Below, piece after piece: positions 26,280 to 34,614 of a stretch of DNA of 64,000 bases. Position 1 is the stretch's first letter, and each line of letters opens with the position of its first letter. The notes beneath the pieces were generated by a model that was not told the DNA's origin, searched no databases, and saw only the letters and a program-made list of their open reading frames with translations. Origin of the DNA: Sellimonas catena (GTDB lineage: Bacteria > Bacillota > Clostridia > Lachnospirales > Lachnospiraceae); assembly GCF_045063725.1 (NCBI RefSeq), contig NZ_CP173695.1, one strand, 5' to 3'. Position numbers and translations under genes: made by a program.

Positions 26280-28397
26280 TTGAACAGCAACCAGAAAAAA
26301 TTAAAGCAGATGATCCGGGAAGAGGAAACTTCCATTACCGATCAGGAATTTTTTACGTCCTCTGCCTTCCATCAGTATCTGACCTCCCAGGCACGTGCTG
26401 CTACCGGGCGTTACTGCTACGGCCTGCAGGCACTGATTTCCTGGGACGAATCCGATGGTGCGGCACTGGCTTACACAGACTCTTATAAGATCTACCTGAA
26501 TGCGGCAAACCATGTTACCCAGAGCTTTCCGTCCCGCTTTCTGCGGGCGCTGAGCCTGGTAGGGATGACCGGACATGAGACGGCACATCTTCTGTTTACG
26601 GATTTCACCACCCGGAACCTATACCTGACAAACCTGGGGAACGGCTCTTTTTACCCGGAAGATCCTTCCGTGGAACTGCCGGCTTATCAGAAAAACCAGA
26701 CAGAGATCCTGGACACCCTGCAGGAAAAGGACAAGGCCGTATCTCTGACCTTGCAGACCTGTGCGGCTTCTCTTCAGAACATCCTGGAAGACATCTATAT
26801 TGAAGCGAGGATGTGCGCTGCCTTTCCCGGCAGCTTCCGAAAGGGTATCCAGCTCAATAACCTGCGGATGCTGGAGCAGATCCCGGATCTTCACGAACAG
26901 CTCAGCCGGGATTACCAGCCGTTTACGATTGCAACCAACCTGCTTCTGGCCTATTGCCGGTCCGGCACCATCAGTAACCGCTACCACAGCGACAGCGAAT
27001 ATCTGGATGTGCTGACCGACGGCATGGAGTATATCGACACAGCGCTGGAGGCACCGTCAATCAGGGAACGGCTGACTGCGACAAACTGCCTGCTTGTCCT
27101 GTTCTGGGACTTTATCAAACCGCTGGTAGAAGAAATGCGGGAGAAGCTGGAACACCAGGATGAAACGGAAGCAACAGAGGAGCTTCAGGATCTTCTGGAT
27201 CAGCAGATTGCGGGCGGCACGCCCATTCCTCTGGGAAAAGGTGGTGGGGAGGCAAAAAATATCCCTTCCGCCAAAGGAGGCGCAGGCACCGATCCGCAAG
27301 ACGCAGATTTCTTTTCTTCCAAAGGCCGTCAGGAAAGCCTGAAGGAAGCGGAAAAAGTGATGGCGGAGGAAGGCGGGCGGATTGCCCTTGCCAAGACCAG
27401 CGCTATTTTAGACGGCAATGATCCGGGCGTAACCTACGCATCCCAGTATGCCGGCACCGGCTATGAGGATGCGGCATCAGATATTGCCCGTGTCTTAAAT
27501 GAAGCCGCAACAGAAAAAGCGCAGGCAGCCTATGAACAGCAGCTAACAGAAGAATTACAGAAAGCAGCAAATGATATCCATTACGGAAATGCCCATGCCG
27601 GTATCCATGTGACCATTCATCGGGTACAGGACATCCCAGACCGGCTGATCCGGCAGTATGAGGAAGTTGCACCTCCTCTTCTCAGGGCTTCCAAGCGCCT
27701 GCAGAGTTCCATACTGCCCCTCTTAAAAGAGGAGGCGGAAGGCGGAAAGCAGAAGAACCTTCTGTATGGACGGCGGCTGGATATGCGCTCCTTCCATCAC
27801 AAGGACGGTTCTTTCTTCATCCGGACCAGGCTCCCAGCCGATGAACAGCGGCTGGCAGTAGGGCTCCTGATTGACGAAAGCGGATCTATGGGCTGGGGTG
27901 ACCGTATCACTCACGCCAGAAAGACAGCCATTGTCCTTTATGACTTCTGTGTCAGCCTGGGGATCCCGGTGACCATCTATGGCCATTCCACGGATTACCG
28001 GGGCGTAGCCCTCTATTCCTATGCGGAGTTTGACTCTGTGGACGAGAATGACCGCTACCGGCTGATGGATATGATAGACCGCAACGGCAACCGGGACGGC
28101 GCAGCGCTCCGCTTTGTTGCAGAGCATCTGGCGAAAAGACCGGAGAACCGGAAACTTCTGATCCTGATCTCCGACGGTCAGCCAGCCGATACCGGTTATC
28201 GCGGCACGGAGGCGGAAGCAGATCTCCGTGGGATCAAGCTGGAATACGCCAGACAGAATATCGTACTGTTTGCGGCAGCCATTGGCGAGGACAAGGATGC
28301 CATCCAGCGCATCTATCAGGAAGGGTTCCTGGACATTACCCGTCTGGACGATCTGCCGAAAAACCTGACGCTCCTCGTTAAACAGTACCTCAAATAA
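26280..28397 (+). CDS. VWA-domain protein with an HExxH motif (CobT-like)
   Basis: 705 residues from TTG 26280 behind GAAAGGAAA. The N-terminal half contains GHETAHLLF near residue 98, a zinc-metallopeptidase HExxH pattern. A middle region is Gly/Gln/Glu-rich. The C-terminal third is a von Willebrand A domain with an intact MIDAS motif (LLIDESGSMGWGDR, near residue 530) and a later LILISDGQPAD segment. VWA proteins of this layout partner with MoxR-type ATPases, and one lies just upstream. Whether the HETAH site is catalytic is unknown. Confidence 0.87.
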   Translation: MNSNQKKLKQMIREEETSITDQEFFTSSAFHQYLTSQARAATGRYCYGLQALISWDESDGAALAYTDSYKIYLNAANHVTQSFPSRFLRALSLVGMTGHETAHLLFTDFTTRNLYLTNLGNGSFYPEDPSVELPAYQKNQTEILDTLQEKDKAVSLTLQTCAASLQNILEDIYIEARMCAAFPGSFRKGIQLNNLRMLEQIPDLHEQLSRDYQPFTIATNLLLAYCRSGTISNRYHSDSEYLDVLTDGMEYIDTALEAPSIRERLTATNCLLVLFWDFIKPLVEEMREKLEHQDETEATEELQDLLDQQIAGGTPIPLGKGGGEAKNIPSAKGGAGTDPQDADFFSSKGRQESLKEAEKVMAEEGGRIALAKTSAILDGNDPGVTYASQYAGTGYEDAASDIARVLNEAATEKAQAAYEQQLTEELQKAANDIHYGNAHAGIHVTIHRVQDIPDRLIRQYEEVAPPLLRASKRLQSSILPLLKEEAEGGKQKNLLYGRRLDMRSFHHKDGSFFIRTRLPADEQRLAVGLLIDESGSMGWGDRITHARKTAIVLYDFCVSLGIPVTIYGHSTDYRGVALYSYAEFDSVDENDRYRLMDMIDRNGNRDGAALRFVAEHLAKRPENRKLLILISDGQPADTGYRGTEAEADLRGIKLEYARQNIVLFAAAIGEDKDAIQRIYQEGFLDITRLDDLPKNLTLLVKQYLK

Positions 28398-28420
28398 TTC
28401 ATAGAAAGAAGGGATAACTT

Positions 28421-29107
28421 ATGAGCCAGTCTTATCAGAACCTGGCATCAGATCAGATCTGTAAAGTCCAGAATGACAAAAAACTGATTTCTTTTCATGA
28501 CCGGCTGCGGGCCGCTTTGCCTGGCAGCTATGCACAGATACACGCCAAAGGAGAGTTCTCAGAGAACAACCATAAGGTTCGCTCCCTCATCGGCGTATCC
28601 ATCCAGGATTATTCCAACGGCACCGGGGACCGCAACATCATCACCCGGTTCCATTTAAGCCCGGAGCAGGTGCAGTTTTTCCTCACCCGTCTTACCGCAG
28701 GCTTTCAGGAATATGAATGGAGTATCAGCAAGATCTTTGGGGAACCCGATCAGTACGGGTACTCCACCGCACAGCAGTTTTCCATTTCCAGGCACAGCCT
28801 GGCATCCGATGGCAGGGAAATGAAGAACCCGTGGCGGATCCAGATCATAAACGGAAGGGGGATCAAAGTACAGAATCGAAACGGCGGCTCCTATATGCAG
28901 TCCGGCAGCTTCCAGATGGACAAATCTGCCTTTATCCAGCTTACAGACATGGATCTCTACCTGCTCTTAAAGCGGGTGGATGCCTATGTGACCGAGTGGG
29001 AGCGCTGCATTGCCCCGCCGCTGATCTCAAACGGGAAAGAGATGCTCGCAAATCAGCAGGCCCAGCGCCAGCAGATGCAGCGGCAGCCTTACCCATACGC
29101 AGCATAG
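28421..29107 (+). CDS. Conserved-looking ICE protein of unknown function
   Basis: 228 residues, RBS AGAAGGG. No membrane segment. A central alpha/beta region (about 30-190) includes RNIITRFHLSPEQVQFFLTRL and a Gln-rich C-terminus (QQAQRQQMQRQP). It follows the VWA gene by 24 bases, so it is co-transcribed with the AAA/VWA pair. I do not recognise the family. Confidence 0.6.
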   Translation: MSQSYQNLASDQICKVQNDKKLISFHDRLRAALPGSYAQIHAKGEFSENNHKVRSLIGVSIQDYSNGTGDRNIITRFHLSPEQVQFFLTRLTAGFQEYEWSISKIFGEPDQYGYSTAQQFSISRHSLASDGREMKNPWRIQIINGRGIKVQNRNGGSYMQSGSFQMDKSAFIQLTDMDLYLLLKRVDAYVTEWERCIAPPLISNGKEMLANQQAQRQQMQRQPYPYAA

Positions 29108-29135
29108 AAACACACGATACAGCCATGCAGGAAAG

Positions 29136-29159
29136 GAAGCGGAAGCCCCGCTTCTTTTT
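29136..29159 (+). terminator. Intercistronic terminator before spoVT-like gene
   Basis: GAAGCGG (29136-29142) pairs with CCGCTTC (29148-29154) across a 5-base loop, followed by TTTTT. Confidence 0.75.
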
Positions 29160-29190
29160 CTGTTCCGGCGGAAAAGAAAGGACGGTTTTT

Positions 29191-29718
29191 ATGAGTATTG
29201 CCGTGATACGAAACATGGATACCCAGGGGCGCATCATCATCCCTGCGGATATCCGCAAAGAAACAGGCATCCGCAGCGGCAGCACCCTGGAGATTGCCAC
29301 GGACGGGACAACCATCCGCATCCGGAAGTGTACGCCCCGGAATACCGGTTCCAAAGAACTTCGGGATTTCCTGGAGCCTCTCTATAAGAACATCCGCTGC
29401 GGGCTTGCCATCAGCAGCACTGACTGCATCCTGGCATCCAAAGGCTGCTATCTGCCAGAAGGCGCACAGATCACAGAGGAACTGCGCTCTCTTATCCAGG
29501 AGGGCAGAGAAATGTTTTCTCAATCAGGTCTCTGCCCGCCAGTTCCCGACTGCTCCCGGAAGGTTGCCGCACTGTTTCCGGTCACTTTAGCTCTGGCTTC
29601 TAAAAAAGCAGCGCTATTGCTGATCCCGGAGCCAGGACGGTGCTTATCGGGCGCCGAGTGTAACTGCACACGCCTGATAGCAAACATGATTACCCGGAAA
29701 TACAAACCGAATGAATAG
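29191..29718 (+). CDS. SpoVT/AbrB-type transcription regulator
   Basis: 175 residues from ATG 29191 behind GAAAGGACGG. Residues 1-50 form an AbrB swapped-hairpin domain (MDTQGRIIIPADIRKETGI then GSTLEIATDG). The rest (about 60-170) resembles the GAF-like sensory half of SpoVT, with clustered Cys near 75, 83, 86, 113 and a late CNC. SpoVT controls late sporulation genes in endospore formers; an ICE copy probably regulates element genes in response to growth state. The CLSGAECNC segment hints at metal or redox sensing, which is inference. Confidence 0.85.
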   Translation: MSIAVIRNMDTQGRIIIPADIRKETGIRSGSTLEIATDGTTIRIRKCTPRNTGSKELRDFLEPLYKNIRCGLAISSTDCILASKGCYLPEGAQITEELRSLIQEGREMFSQSGLCPPVPDCSRKVAALFPVTLALASKKAALLLIPEPGRCLSGAECNCTRLIANMITRKYKPNE

Positions 29719-29733
29719 AAAGGACGAATGATT

Positions 29734-30270
29734 ATGAAAGCATTGCACCCATTAACAGAAGAACAGAGAATTTTCGCAGAGAAGCACCATGATTTTATCT
29801 ATCAGTATCTGAACGGACGCTGCCTGAATATCGAGGATTACTACGATACCGCTGTCTTTGGCTATCTGAAAGCCGTACAGGATTATCTGGAGAAACCGGA
29901 ATTTCAGCAGTACCGCTTCTCCACCATCGCCCGCATCGCCATGCGGGATGCACTGGCAACGGAATGGAAAAAACAGAACCGGCCCATGCGCCGGGCTTAT
30001 CTGGAGGAGTATCAGGAAGATACCGCTGAACTGGACGCTTTTCTTCCCACCCGGCAGGAACCTCTGGCAGAGGCAATGGATGACCGGAACCGCCTGCTGG
30101 CGCTTCTGGCTTATCTGACGCCGAAGGAGCGCCAGGTGGTCCATCTGCAGGCGGACGGCTACACCTACCACGAAATTGCCGAGATCTGTAATATTACATC
30201 CCACGGGGTACACAGCCGGTTCTACCGCCTCCGCAGAAAAGTACGGAGTCTGGATGGAATGGAGGTGTGA
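29734..30270 (+). CDS. Sigma-70-like factor, second backbone copy
   Basis: 178 residues from ATG 29734 (an in-frame ATG lies at 29728) behind AAAGGACG. Region 2-like N-terminus (EEQRIFAEKHHDFIYQYL, then FGYLKAVQDYL and FSTIARIAMRDAL) and a region 4 HTH (LTPKERQVVHLQADGYTYHEIAEICNITSHGVHSRFYRLRRK). Similar in plan to the factor at 10979-11554 but clearly a different protein. It probably directs polymerase to ICE promoters. Confidence 0.8.
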   Translation: MKALHPLTEEQRIFAEKHHDFIYQYLNGRCLNIEDYYDTAVFGYLKAVQDYLEKPEFQQYRFSTIARIAMRDALATEWKKQNRPMRRAYLEEYQEDTAELDAFLPTRQEPLAEAMDDRNRLLALLAYLTPKERQVVHLQADGYTYHEIAEICNITSHGVHSRFYRLRRKVRSLDGMEV

Positions 30271-30277
30271 CTCTTTT

Positions 30278-30526
30278 ATGACGAATGAAAAAATCACGGC
30301 TATGCCAGTAAAAAAGACACAGATCCATCTGACCGCCACCCTCAGCCTGCCCCTGCGTCTGCATGAGCGGGCCTGGATCCTGACAGGCTCCCGGTCCCTG
30401 TCTACCTCTCTGGTCCAGCAGATCCTGGAGGTTTCACAGGACGGCGTCGTATTTGAAACTGAAAACACCGTTTACCATTTGACCTACGCACGCTGTCCGG
30501 CAGAGATTGAGGTGATGTGCGCTTGA
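30278..30526 (+). CDS. Small ICE protein of unknown function
   Basis: 82 residues from ATG 30278, eight bases after the sigma-like stop. Contains HLTATLSLPLRLHERAWILTGSRSLSTSLV, a compact alpha/beta pattern that could be a small DNA-binding fold. Its last codons overlap the start of the next gene. Function unknown. Confidence 0.55.
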   Translation: MTNEKITAMPVKKTQIHLTATLSLPLRLHERAWILTGSRSLSTSLVQQILEVSQDGVVFETENTVYHLTYARCPAEIEVMCA

Positions 30527-31092
30527 CTGACATTTATAACCTGGGGAGCAGCCTGCAAAAGCTGCTCTCCACCCTGAAGCTCAACCGGGAACGGGTTCCT
30601 CTGGAAACCTTAAAAAGCGTATACCGTGTTCCTTATGAGGAGCTGAAGGCACAGATCCGGGAAAGCGTCCAGGAATTTGTCCTTCTGGTCGCCTGCCGCC
30701 ACCTTCTGATCAATCCGGAGTTCTCTCTGGAGGAGCAGACCGCCGTGGTGCAGGATGCCATTGACCGCTCCCGGATCCCAAAGGAAATCGGGAGAAGTAT
30801 CACCAGGGACTATGACGTACCAAAGATCCACCGGATGGCACTGAAACTGCGGGAAGAGATTGAAACGGCACTCTGGCCCTATATTGACCGGGAAACCTGC
30901 CTGGTCGCTGACCTTGCGGATATTGAAAAAACGCCGGTCATCTATAATACTTTGACCAGACAGGTCTACCAGGAGGGGGAATGGAAGGATCATCCCCTGG
31001 ATTTACGGGGAACGTTACTGATTTACAGGAAACAGGAGGATGCTGTGCTGCCAGGCGCAGCCCTCCTTCAGAAAGGAGAACAAACGCTATGA
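30517..31092 (+). CDS. Small helical ICE protein of unknown function
   Basis: 191 residues from GTG 30517; TTG 30523 is a better-spaced alternative behind GAGGTG. No membrane segment; mostly charged helices. It overlaps both neighbours (ATGA at 31089-31092), so translation is coupled through this run. I recognise no domain. Confidence 0.6.
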   Translation: MRLTDIYNLGSSLQKLLSTLKLNRERVPLETLKSVYRVPYEELKAQIRESVQEFVLLVACRHLLINPEFSLEEQTAVVQDAIDRSRIPKEIGRSITRDYDVPKIHRMALKLREEIETALWPYIDRETCLVADLADIEKTPVIYNTLTRQVYQEGEWKDHPLDLRGTLLIYRKQEDAVLPGAALLQKGEQTL

Positions 31093-31628
31093 TAATAGAC
31101 AGAAATGAAACACCGCAGGAGCTTGCCTTTACACTGACCTTGCCACAGCTACGGCAAGCCCATGAAATTTACAAAAAGCACTGCTTTTTCCAGGATTTCA
31201 TTGAGTGCTGCGAAGAACGGCGCACGGAAGAAACCGGGCTTTGCAACCTTCCCTATCAGACGCTGGAACATGAGACAGATATCCTGTGCAAAGCCTATGA
31301 ACTGTATGAGAAACAGGCAGACATCAATGTTTCCTACCGTGTTACGATGGAGAACGTGATTGATCAAATCGAGAAACAGATTCTAAACGGTATACTGCGC
31401 CCGCATCCAGAACAGGCGCCCCGTGTGGTGCTGGTCATGGAGGACGGCATTGTTACCGCCTCGTATACAAACGCTCCCTTTATTCAGGCAGAAGTCATTA
31501 AACTGGACAAGGAATATGATTCCGCTGAAGAGCGGGAGGCAGTTTATGGAGCTTTAGAGCACAATCCGGAGCTGACCGAATGTGAGTGCCATATTACCTG
31601 GCCCGGACGTGAAAAGGAGGCCGCCTGA
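31089..31628 (+). CDS. Acidic ICE protein of unknown function
   Basis: 179 residues from ATG 31089, overlapping the previous stop by 4 bases, behind AAAGGAG. Helical N-terminal half with CCEERR, then an alpha/beta C-terminal part (RVVLVMEDGIVTASYTN) and an acidic tail. The next gene begins on the last base of its stop. Unknown function. Confidence 0.6.
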   Translation: MIIDRNETPQELAFTLTLPQLRQAHEIYKKHCFFQDFIECCEERRTEETGLCNLPYQTLEHETDILCKAYELYEKQADINVSYRVTMENVIDQIEKQILNGILRPHPEQAPRVVLVMEDGIVTASYTNAPFIQAEVIKLDKEYDSAEEREAVYGALEHNPELTECECHITWPGREKEAA

Positions 31629-31927
31629 TGACAAATGTTTGCAAGAATACACAAGGAAATACACCGATAAAGATTTATGTTTTACACGGGTATACGGACG
31701 GTCTGACAGATCCCATCGTCAGTACCGACTATGAGGAAGTGTACGCAGCAATGAAAGCTGCCTATGAAAGCGCCCTGGATGGAGTGGAACAAGAGGATTC
31801 CGACCGGGAATACAGTTTTCTGGATGGCTGGTCTGCTACTGCTGTTGTGCATGGCGACTGGATGGAATGGCAGATTGCGGAACTGGAGTTACAAGTCCCC
31901 AACGGACAGCCTGCATCCCAGGCTTGA
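31628..31927 (+). CDS. Small acidic ICE protein of unknown function
   Basis: 99 residues starting within TGATG (one-base overlap), behind AAAGGAGG. The sequence has a beta-alpha pattern (IKIYVLHGYTDGLTD, then a Glu/Asp-rich helix). It is the last gene of the leader 1 run; a small hairpin follows. Unknown function. Confidence 0.55.
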   Translation: MTNVCKNTQGNTPIKIYVLHGYTDGLTDPIVSTDYEEVYAAMKAAYESALDGVEQEDSDREYSFLDGWSATAVVHGDWMEWQIAELELQVPNGQPASQA

Positions 31928-31929
31928 GA

Positions 31930-31951
31930 TTTCTGTCAGATCCGACAGAAA
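31930..31951. promoter_or_regulatory. Perfect 8-bp hairpin before the Fic gene
   Basis: TTTCTGTC (31930-31937) pairs with GACAGAAA (31944-31951). There is no T-run. It lies between the operon end and a TGGTAAAAT extended -10-like sequence before fic, so it could be a weak terminator or an operator. Confidence 0.4.
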
Positions 31952-32021
31952 ATCCCCTCTGTATCTTGTACCGGCAGTATGGTAAAATAGACTCATTGAG
32001 AATAAGAAGGAGCGATTTCCT

Positions 32022-32753
32022 ATGAAGAACGAAGAACTGATCCGGCGTTTCCGGATTGAGCGGAAAAAATTTGACCGCTCCGGTATCTACGCCTATACCC
32101 AGCGGACGCTGGCTTACAACTCCAATAAAATCGAAGGCTCCACACTGAATGAGGAGCAGACCGCTTCTCTGTTTGACACCGGTATGCTGCCCCGCAATGA
32201 TGATTATTACCGGGCCAAAGATGTAGAGGAAACCAACGGCCACTTCCTGATGTTCAATAAGATGATCGACACACTGGATGAGCCTTTAAGCGAGGAACTC
32301 ATTAAGGCGTTCCATTTTGAGCTGAAAAGCGGTGTGTTTGAAGACCGTGCCAACGGCTATGCCATCGGGGATTATAAAGAGCGTCCAAATATGGTGGGAA
32401 TGTATGAAACCGCCCTTCCAAAAGAAGTGCCGGAAAAAATGCGGGAACTTCTCGCCTGGTATCACGGAATCTCAGTCAAGACTCTTTCCGTCATGGCTCA
32501 GTTCCATGCCCGGTATGAGGCGCTGCATCCCTTCCAGGACGGTAACGGCAGAACCGGCAGGCTGATCCTGTTCCGGGAATGCTTAAAAGCAGATCTGACG
32601 CCGGTGGTCATTGAGGACAAGTTCCGGGGCAGATACATCGAAGGACTGAAGGAATACCGGGAAACCGGTAAGACTGGACTTCTGGAGGAACTGTTTATGG
32701 AAGAGCAGGAAGAATATGCTAAGAAAGTGGACTATTTTCTTGGCGAAGACTAA
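32022..32753 (+). CDS. fic: Fic-domain protein with N-terminal inhibitory helix
   Basis: 243 residues, RBS AGAAGGAG. The Fic core motif is complete: HPFQDGNGRTGR near residues 168-179. Near residue 36 lies SNKIEGS, fitting the (S/T)xxxE(G/N) inhibitory motif of class II Fic proteins. The family transfers AMP or similar groups to protein Ser, Thr or Tyr, and the Glu of the inhibitory helix blocks ATP until relieved. Such genes on ICEs may act in stabilisation or host modulation; the target is unknown. It ends just before the terminator shared with module C. Confidence 0.92.
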   Translation: MKNEELIRRFRIERKKFDRSGIYAYTQRTLAYNSNKIEGSTLNEEQTASLFDTGMLPRNDDYYRAKDVEETNGHFLMFNKMIDTLDEPLSEELIKAFHFELKSGVFEDRANGYAIGDYKERPNMVGMYETALPKEVPEKMRELLAWYHGISVKTLSVMAQFHARYEALHPFQDGNGRTGRLILFRECLKADLTPVVIEDKFRGRYIEGLKEYRETGKTGLLEELFMEEQEEYAKKVDYFLGED

Positions 32754-32761
32754 ATGATTTT

Positions 32762-32789
32762 GAGCCGCCCTCACGGACGGCTCTTTTTT
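32762..32789. terminator. Terminator between fic and winged-helix gene C
   Basis: GAGCCG (32762-32767) pairs with CGGCTC (32778-32783), with CC/GG inside, followed by TTTTTT on the plus strand. The same CCGCCCTCACGGACGG core recurs at 46561 in front of module D, and a relative occurs at 53099. Confidence 0.85.
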
Positions 32790-33204
32790 AAGTTCCCGGA
32801 TCAAATTTGTATCCTACTCCCCAAACAGTCTGGATATATTCCTTATCTGTGCAGCTTTTCAGCTTTTGTCTGATACTGCTGATCATACACATGACCTTTG
32901 CATAGACACTGACAGGAATATCATCCCACACAGCTTCATATAGCTGTTCTCTGCTAAAAACCTGCCCTGGATGTCTAGCCAGAAATAGTATCATATCAAA
33001 CTCATGATGCGTAAGATATATTTCTTTTCCTTCCACCAATATCCTGCGTTGATCTGGAAGAATAGAAAGTCCTGGAAAAGTGGTCGCATATCTCAAGTCT
33101 GATCTATATTCTTCCACCGTAATATGTTCTTTAATAACAGATAGAACTTGATGTAAAATAGTGGTTTCAGTATCTTTAAATTCAACAATCAGAAAATAAC
33201 CGAT
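32788..33204 (-). CDS. Stand-alone OmpR/PhoB winged-helix protein (paralogue C), unusual start
   Basis: About 138 residues if translation begins at ATC 33204-33202. That codon is 7 bases after a perfect AGGAGG (33217-33212). The first standard codon in frame is GTG 33117, but similarity to paralogue D (IGYFLIVEFKDTE against IGYILLAEFDDTE) runs well upstream of it. So either AUC initiates or an ATG start was mutated. The winged-helix domain (about 50-138) carries KVMCMISSIRQKLKSC and VWGVGYKFD. It is the terminal gene of module C and has no receiver domain. Confidence 0.75.
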   Translation of the reverse strand: MGYFLIVEFKDTETTILHQVLSVIKEHITVEEYRSDLRYATTFPGLSILPDQRRILVEGKEIYLTHHEFDMILFLARHPGQVFSREQLYEAVWDDIPVSVYAKVMCMISSIRQKLKSCTDKEYIQTVWGVGYKFDPGT

Positions 33205-33241
33205 GCTTTCACCTCCTATAAGCGCAACGGATCAAGTATCT

Positions 33242-33343
33242 TTACAAAGTATCTTTTCCTAAATTCTTAAGTCTCTCAACATCATCCAGATAAATGGAAA
33301 CTTCTCCACATTCCGGGCAAATCGCTACTTTAGTTTTTTCCAT
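33242..33343 (-). CDS. Tiny zinc-ribbon-like peptide, module C
   Basis: 33 residues (from ATG 33343) with a single CPEC pair and an acidic helix (VSIYLDDVERLKN). It lies between the permease and winged-helix gene C. It is too short for a full zinc ribbon and may be a truncated gene. Its coding status is uncertain. Confidence 0.3.
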   Translation of the reverse strand: MEKTKVAICPECGEVSIYLDDVERLKNLGKDTL

Positions 33344-33374
33344 CCTGCCACCAACCATCTTTGATATAATCAAT

Positions 33375-34613
33375 TTACGCAACTCGATGTTTACAATAAG
33401 ACCGTATCGCCAAAAAGCCGAATACAGGAATTTCAATCGCTGCTGAAATCAGAATAATGTAAGGTGTCCAAAAGCTCATATCTCCAACATACAAGAAATT
33501 GAAACCGTAAAGCTGATAGAGGAAGTTATTTTGCAGGCCAATACCAGAAGATGGTAAAATCGTGGAAAGCCATACGGAACTGCCCAATGCAGTATAAATG
33601 ATGGTCGGTAAAAGCATAACGGCAAGTGAAATCAATAACGAACTTAACGAGTCCCTGCACTTTGCAGATAAAAATAGTGTGCAGCTAATACTTGCCAATA
33701 CAGATAAAAGCCCGGCCAATACCAAAATCACTTGTAATTGCCCCAAATTGATATTGGGAAGATTTATGATGGAAAATAGCATTTGGAAAGATGTTTTCAA
33801 ACACTCTGTCCCAAAAGCAAGGTTGATTATGGACAAATGGATCACCATACCCAAAATGAACACTACCACAAAAATACAGCCAGCAGCAAGTATTCTGGTA
33901 ACAGCAAATTTCACACGTCCATTTTTTGTGCAGCGCATAATGCTGTCGCTTCCAGTTTGATACTCATTGGCAAATGTAGGTGCCGCAATCGCAACGCACA
34001 AAATGGAAAGAATGAAAATATACAACTCAATATAGTCAAAGGCATCCCGGCTCAAACCCGGATAAATCTGGAATGGTTTATCAACTTCGGAATATTTTTC
34101 TGTTGCAAATTCTTTCGCTGATGGATGATCTTCTTGTTCAAGGTTCATTATATCGTTCAGGTGGGACGCAAACTGTTCATAAAGGCTTTGCTCTACTACA
34201 TCCGGGTCAATCTCCATTAGATCAGCACCTATGCCTGTATCGGGATCGGCAAAGGCTTCTGGTAAGCGGTCAAGAAGTGGACGGATAGCCGTAATATTTT
34301 CCGTATAAACATCCAACGGAATATCATCTGCTGTACCATATTCCTGCACATATTTCTGATATGTGCGTAAGGCATCTGCGACTTTCTCCGGTGTAACTTC
34401 TCCATAAATTTGCTGCCGGTATTCCCTCTTAAATTGAATAGCATCTAAGCCATTCAGTTCTATTACAGTACCGTTTTCGCCGGGACGGTTGATAGACTCA
34501 AAGCTGATGGGCAGATAAGCCATGATGACAGCCAGAAATAATGCTACTGCAAGCAATATCAAGGTACGGCGTGATTTCAAAATCCTTTTTACTTCTAAAC
34601 AAAATAAGCGCAT
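33375..34613 (-). CDS. ABC-2 type permease, module C
   Basis: 412 residues from ATG 34613, behind AAAGGAGGG; the upstream in-frame extension lies inside the ATPase gene. One N-terminal helix, a large outside loop (about 40-200) and five C-terminal helices, the same plan as the module A permease. It starts 2 bases after the ATPase stop. Probably exports or removes a peptide-like compound under control of the VanR/S-like system. Confidence 0.85.
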   Translation of the reverse strand: MRLFCLEVKRILKSRRTLILLAVALFLAVIMAYLPISFESINRPGENGTVIELNGLDAIQFKREYRQQIYGEVTPEKVADALRTYQKYVQEYGTADDIPLDVYTENITAIRPLLDRLPEAFADPDTGIGADLMEIDPDVVEQSLYEQFASHLNDIMNLEQEDHPSAKEFATEKYSEVDKPFQIYPGLSRDAFDYIELYIFILSILCVAIAAPTFANEYQTGSDSIMRCTKNGRVKFAVTRILAAGCIFVVVFILGMVIHLSIINLAFGTECLKTSFQMLFSIINLPNINLGQLQVILVLAGLLSVLASISCTLFLSAKCRDSLSSLLISLAVMLLPTIIYTALGSSVWLSTILPSSGIGLQNNFLYQLYGFNFLYVGDMSFWTPYIILISAAIEIPVFGFLAIRSYCKHRVA

Positions 34614-34614
34614 A

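Noticed and set aside
28717..29190. Longer frame upstream of the SpoVT-like gene
   Set aside because: It lies in another frame of the preceding gene and crosses a terminator; ATG 29191 has a good RBS and begins the AbrB domain.
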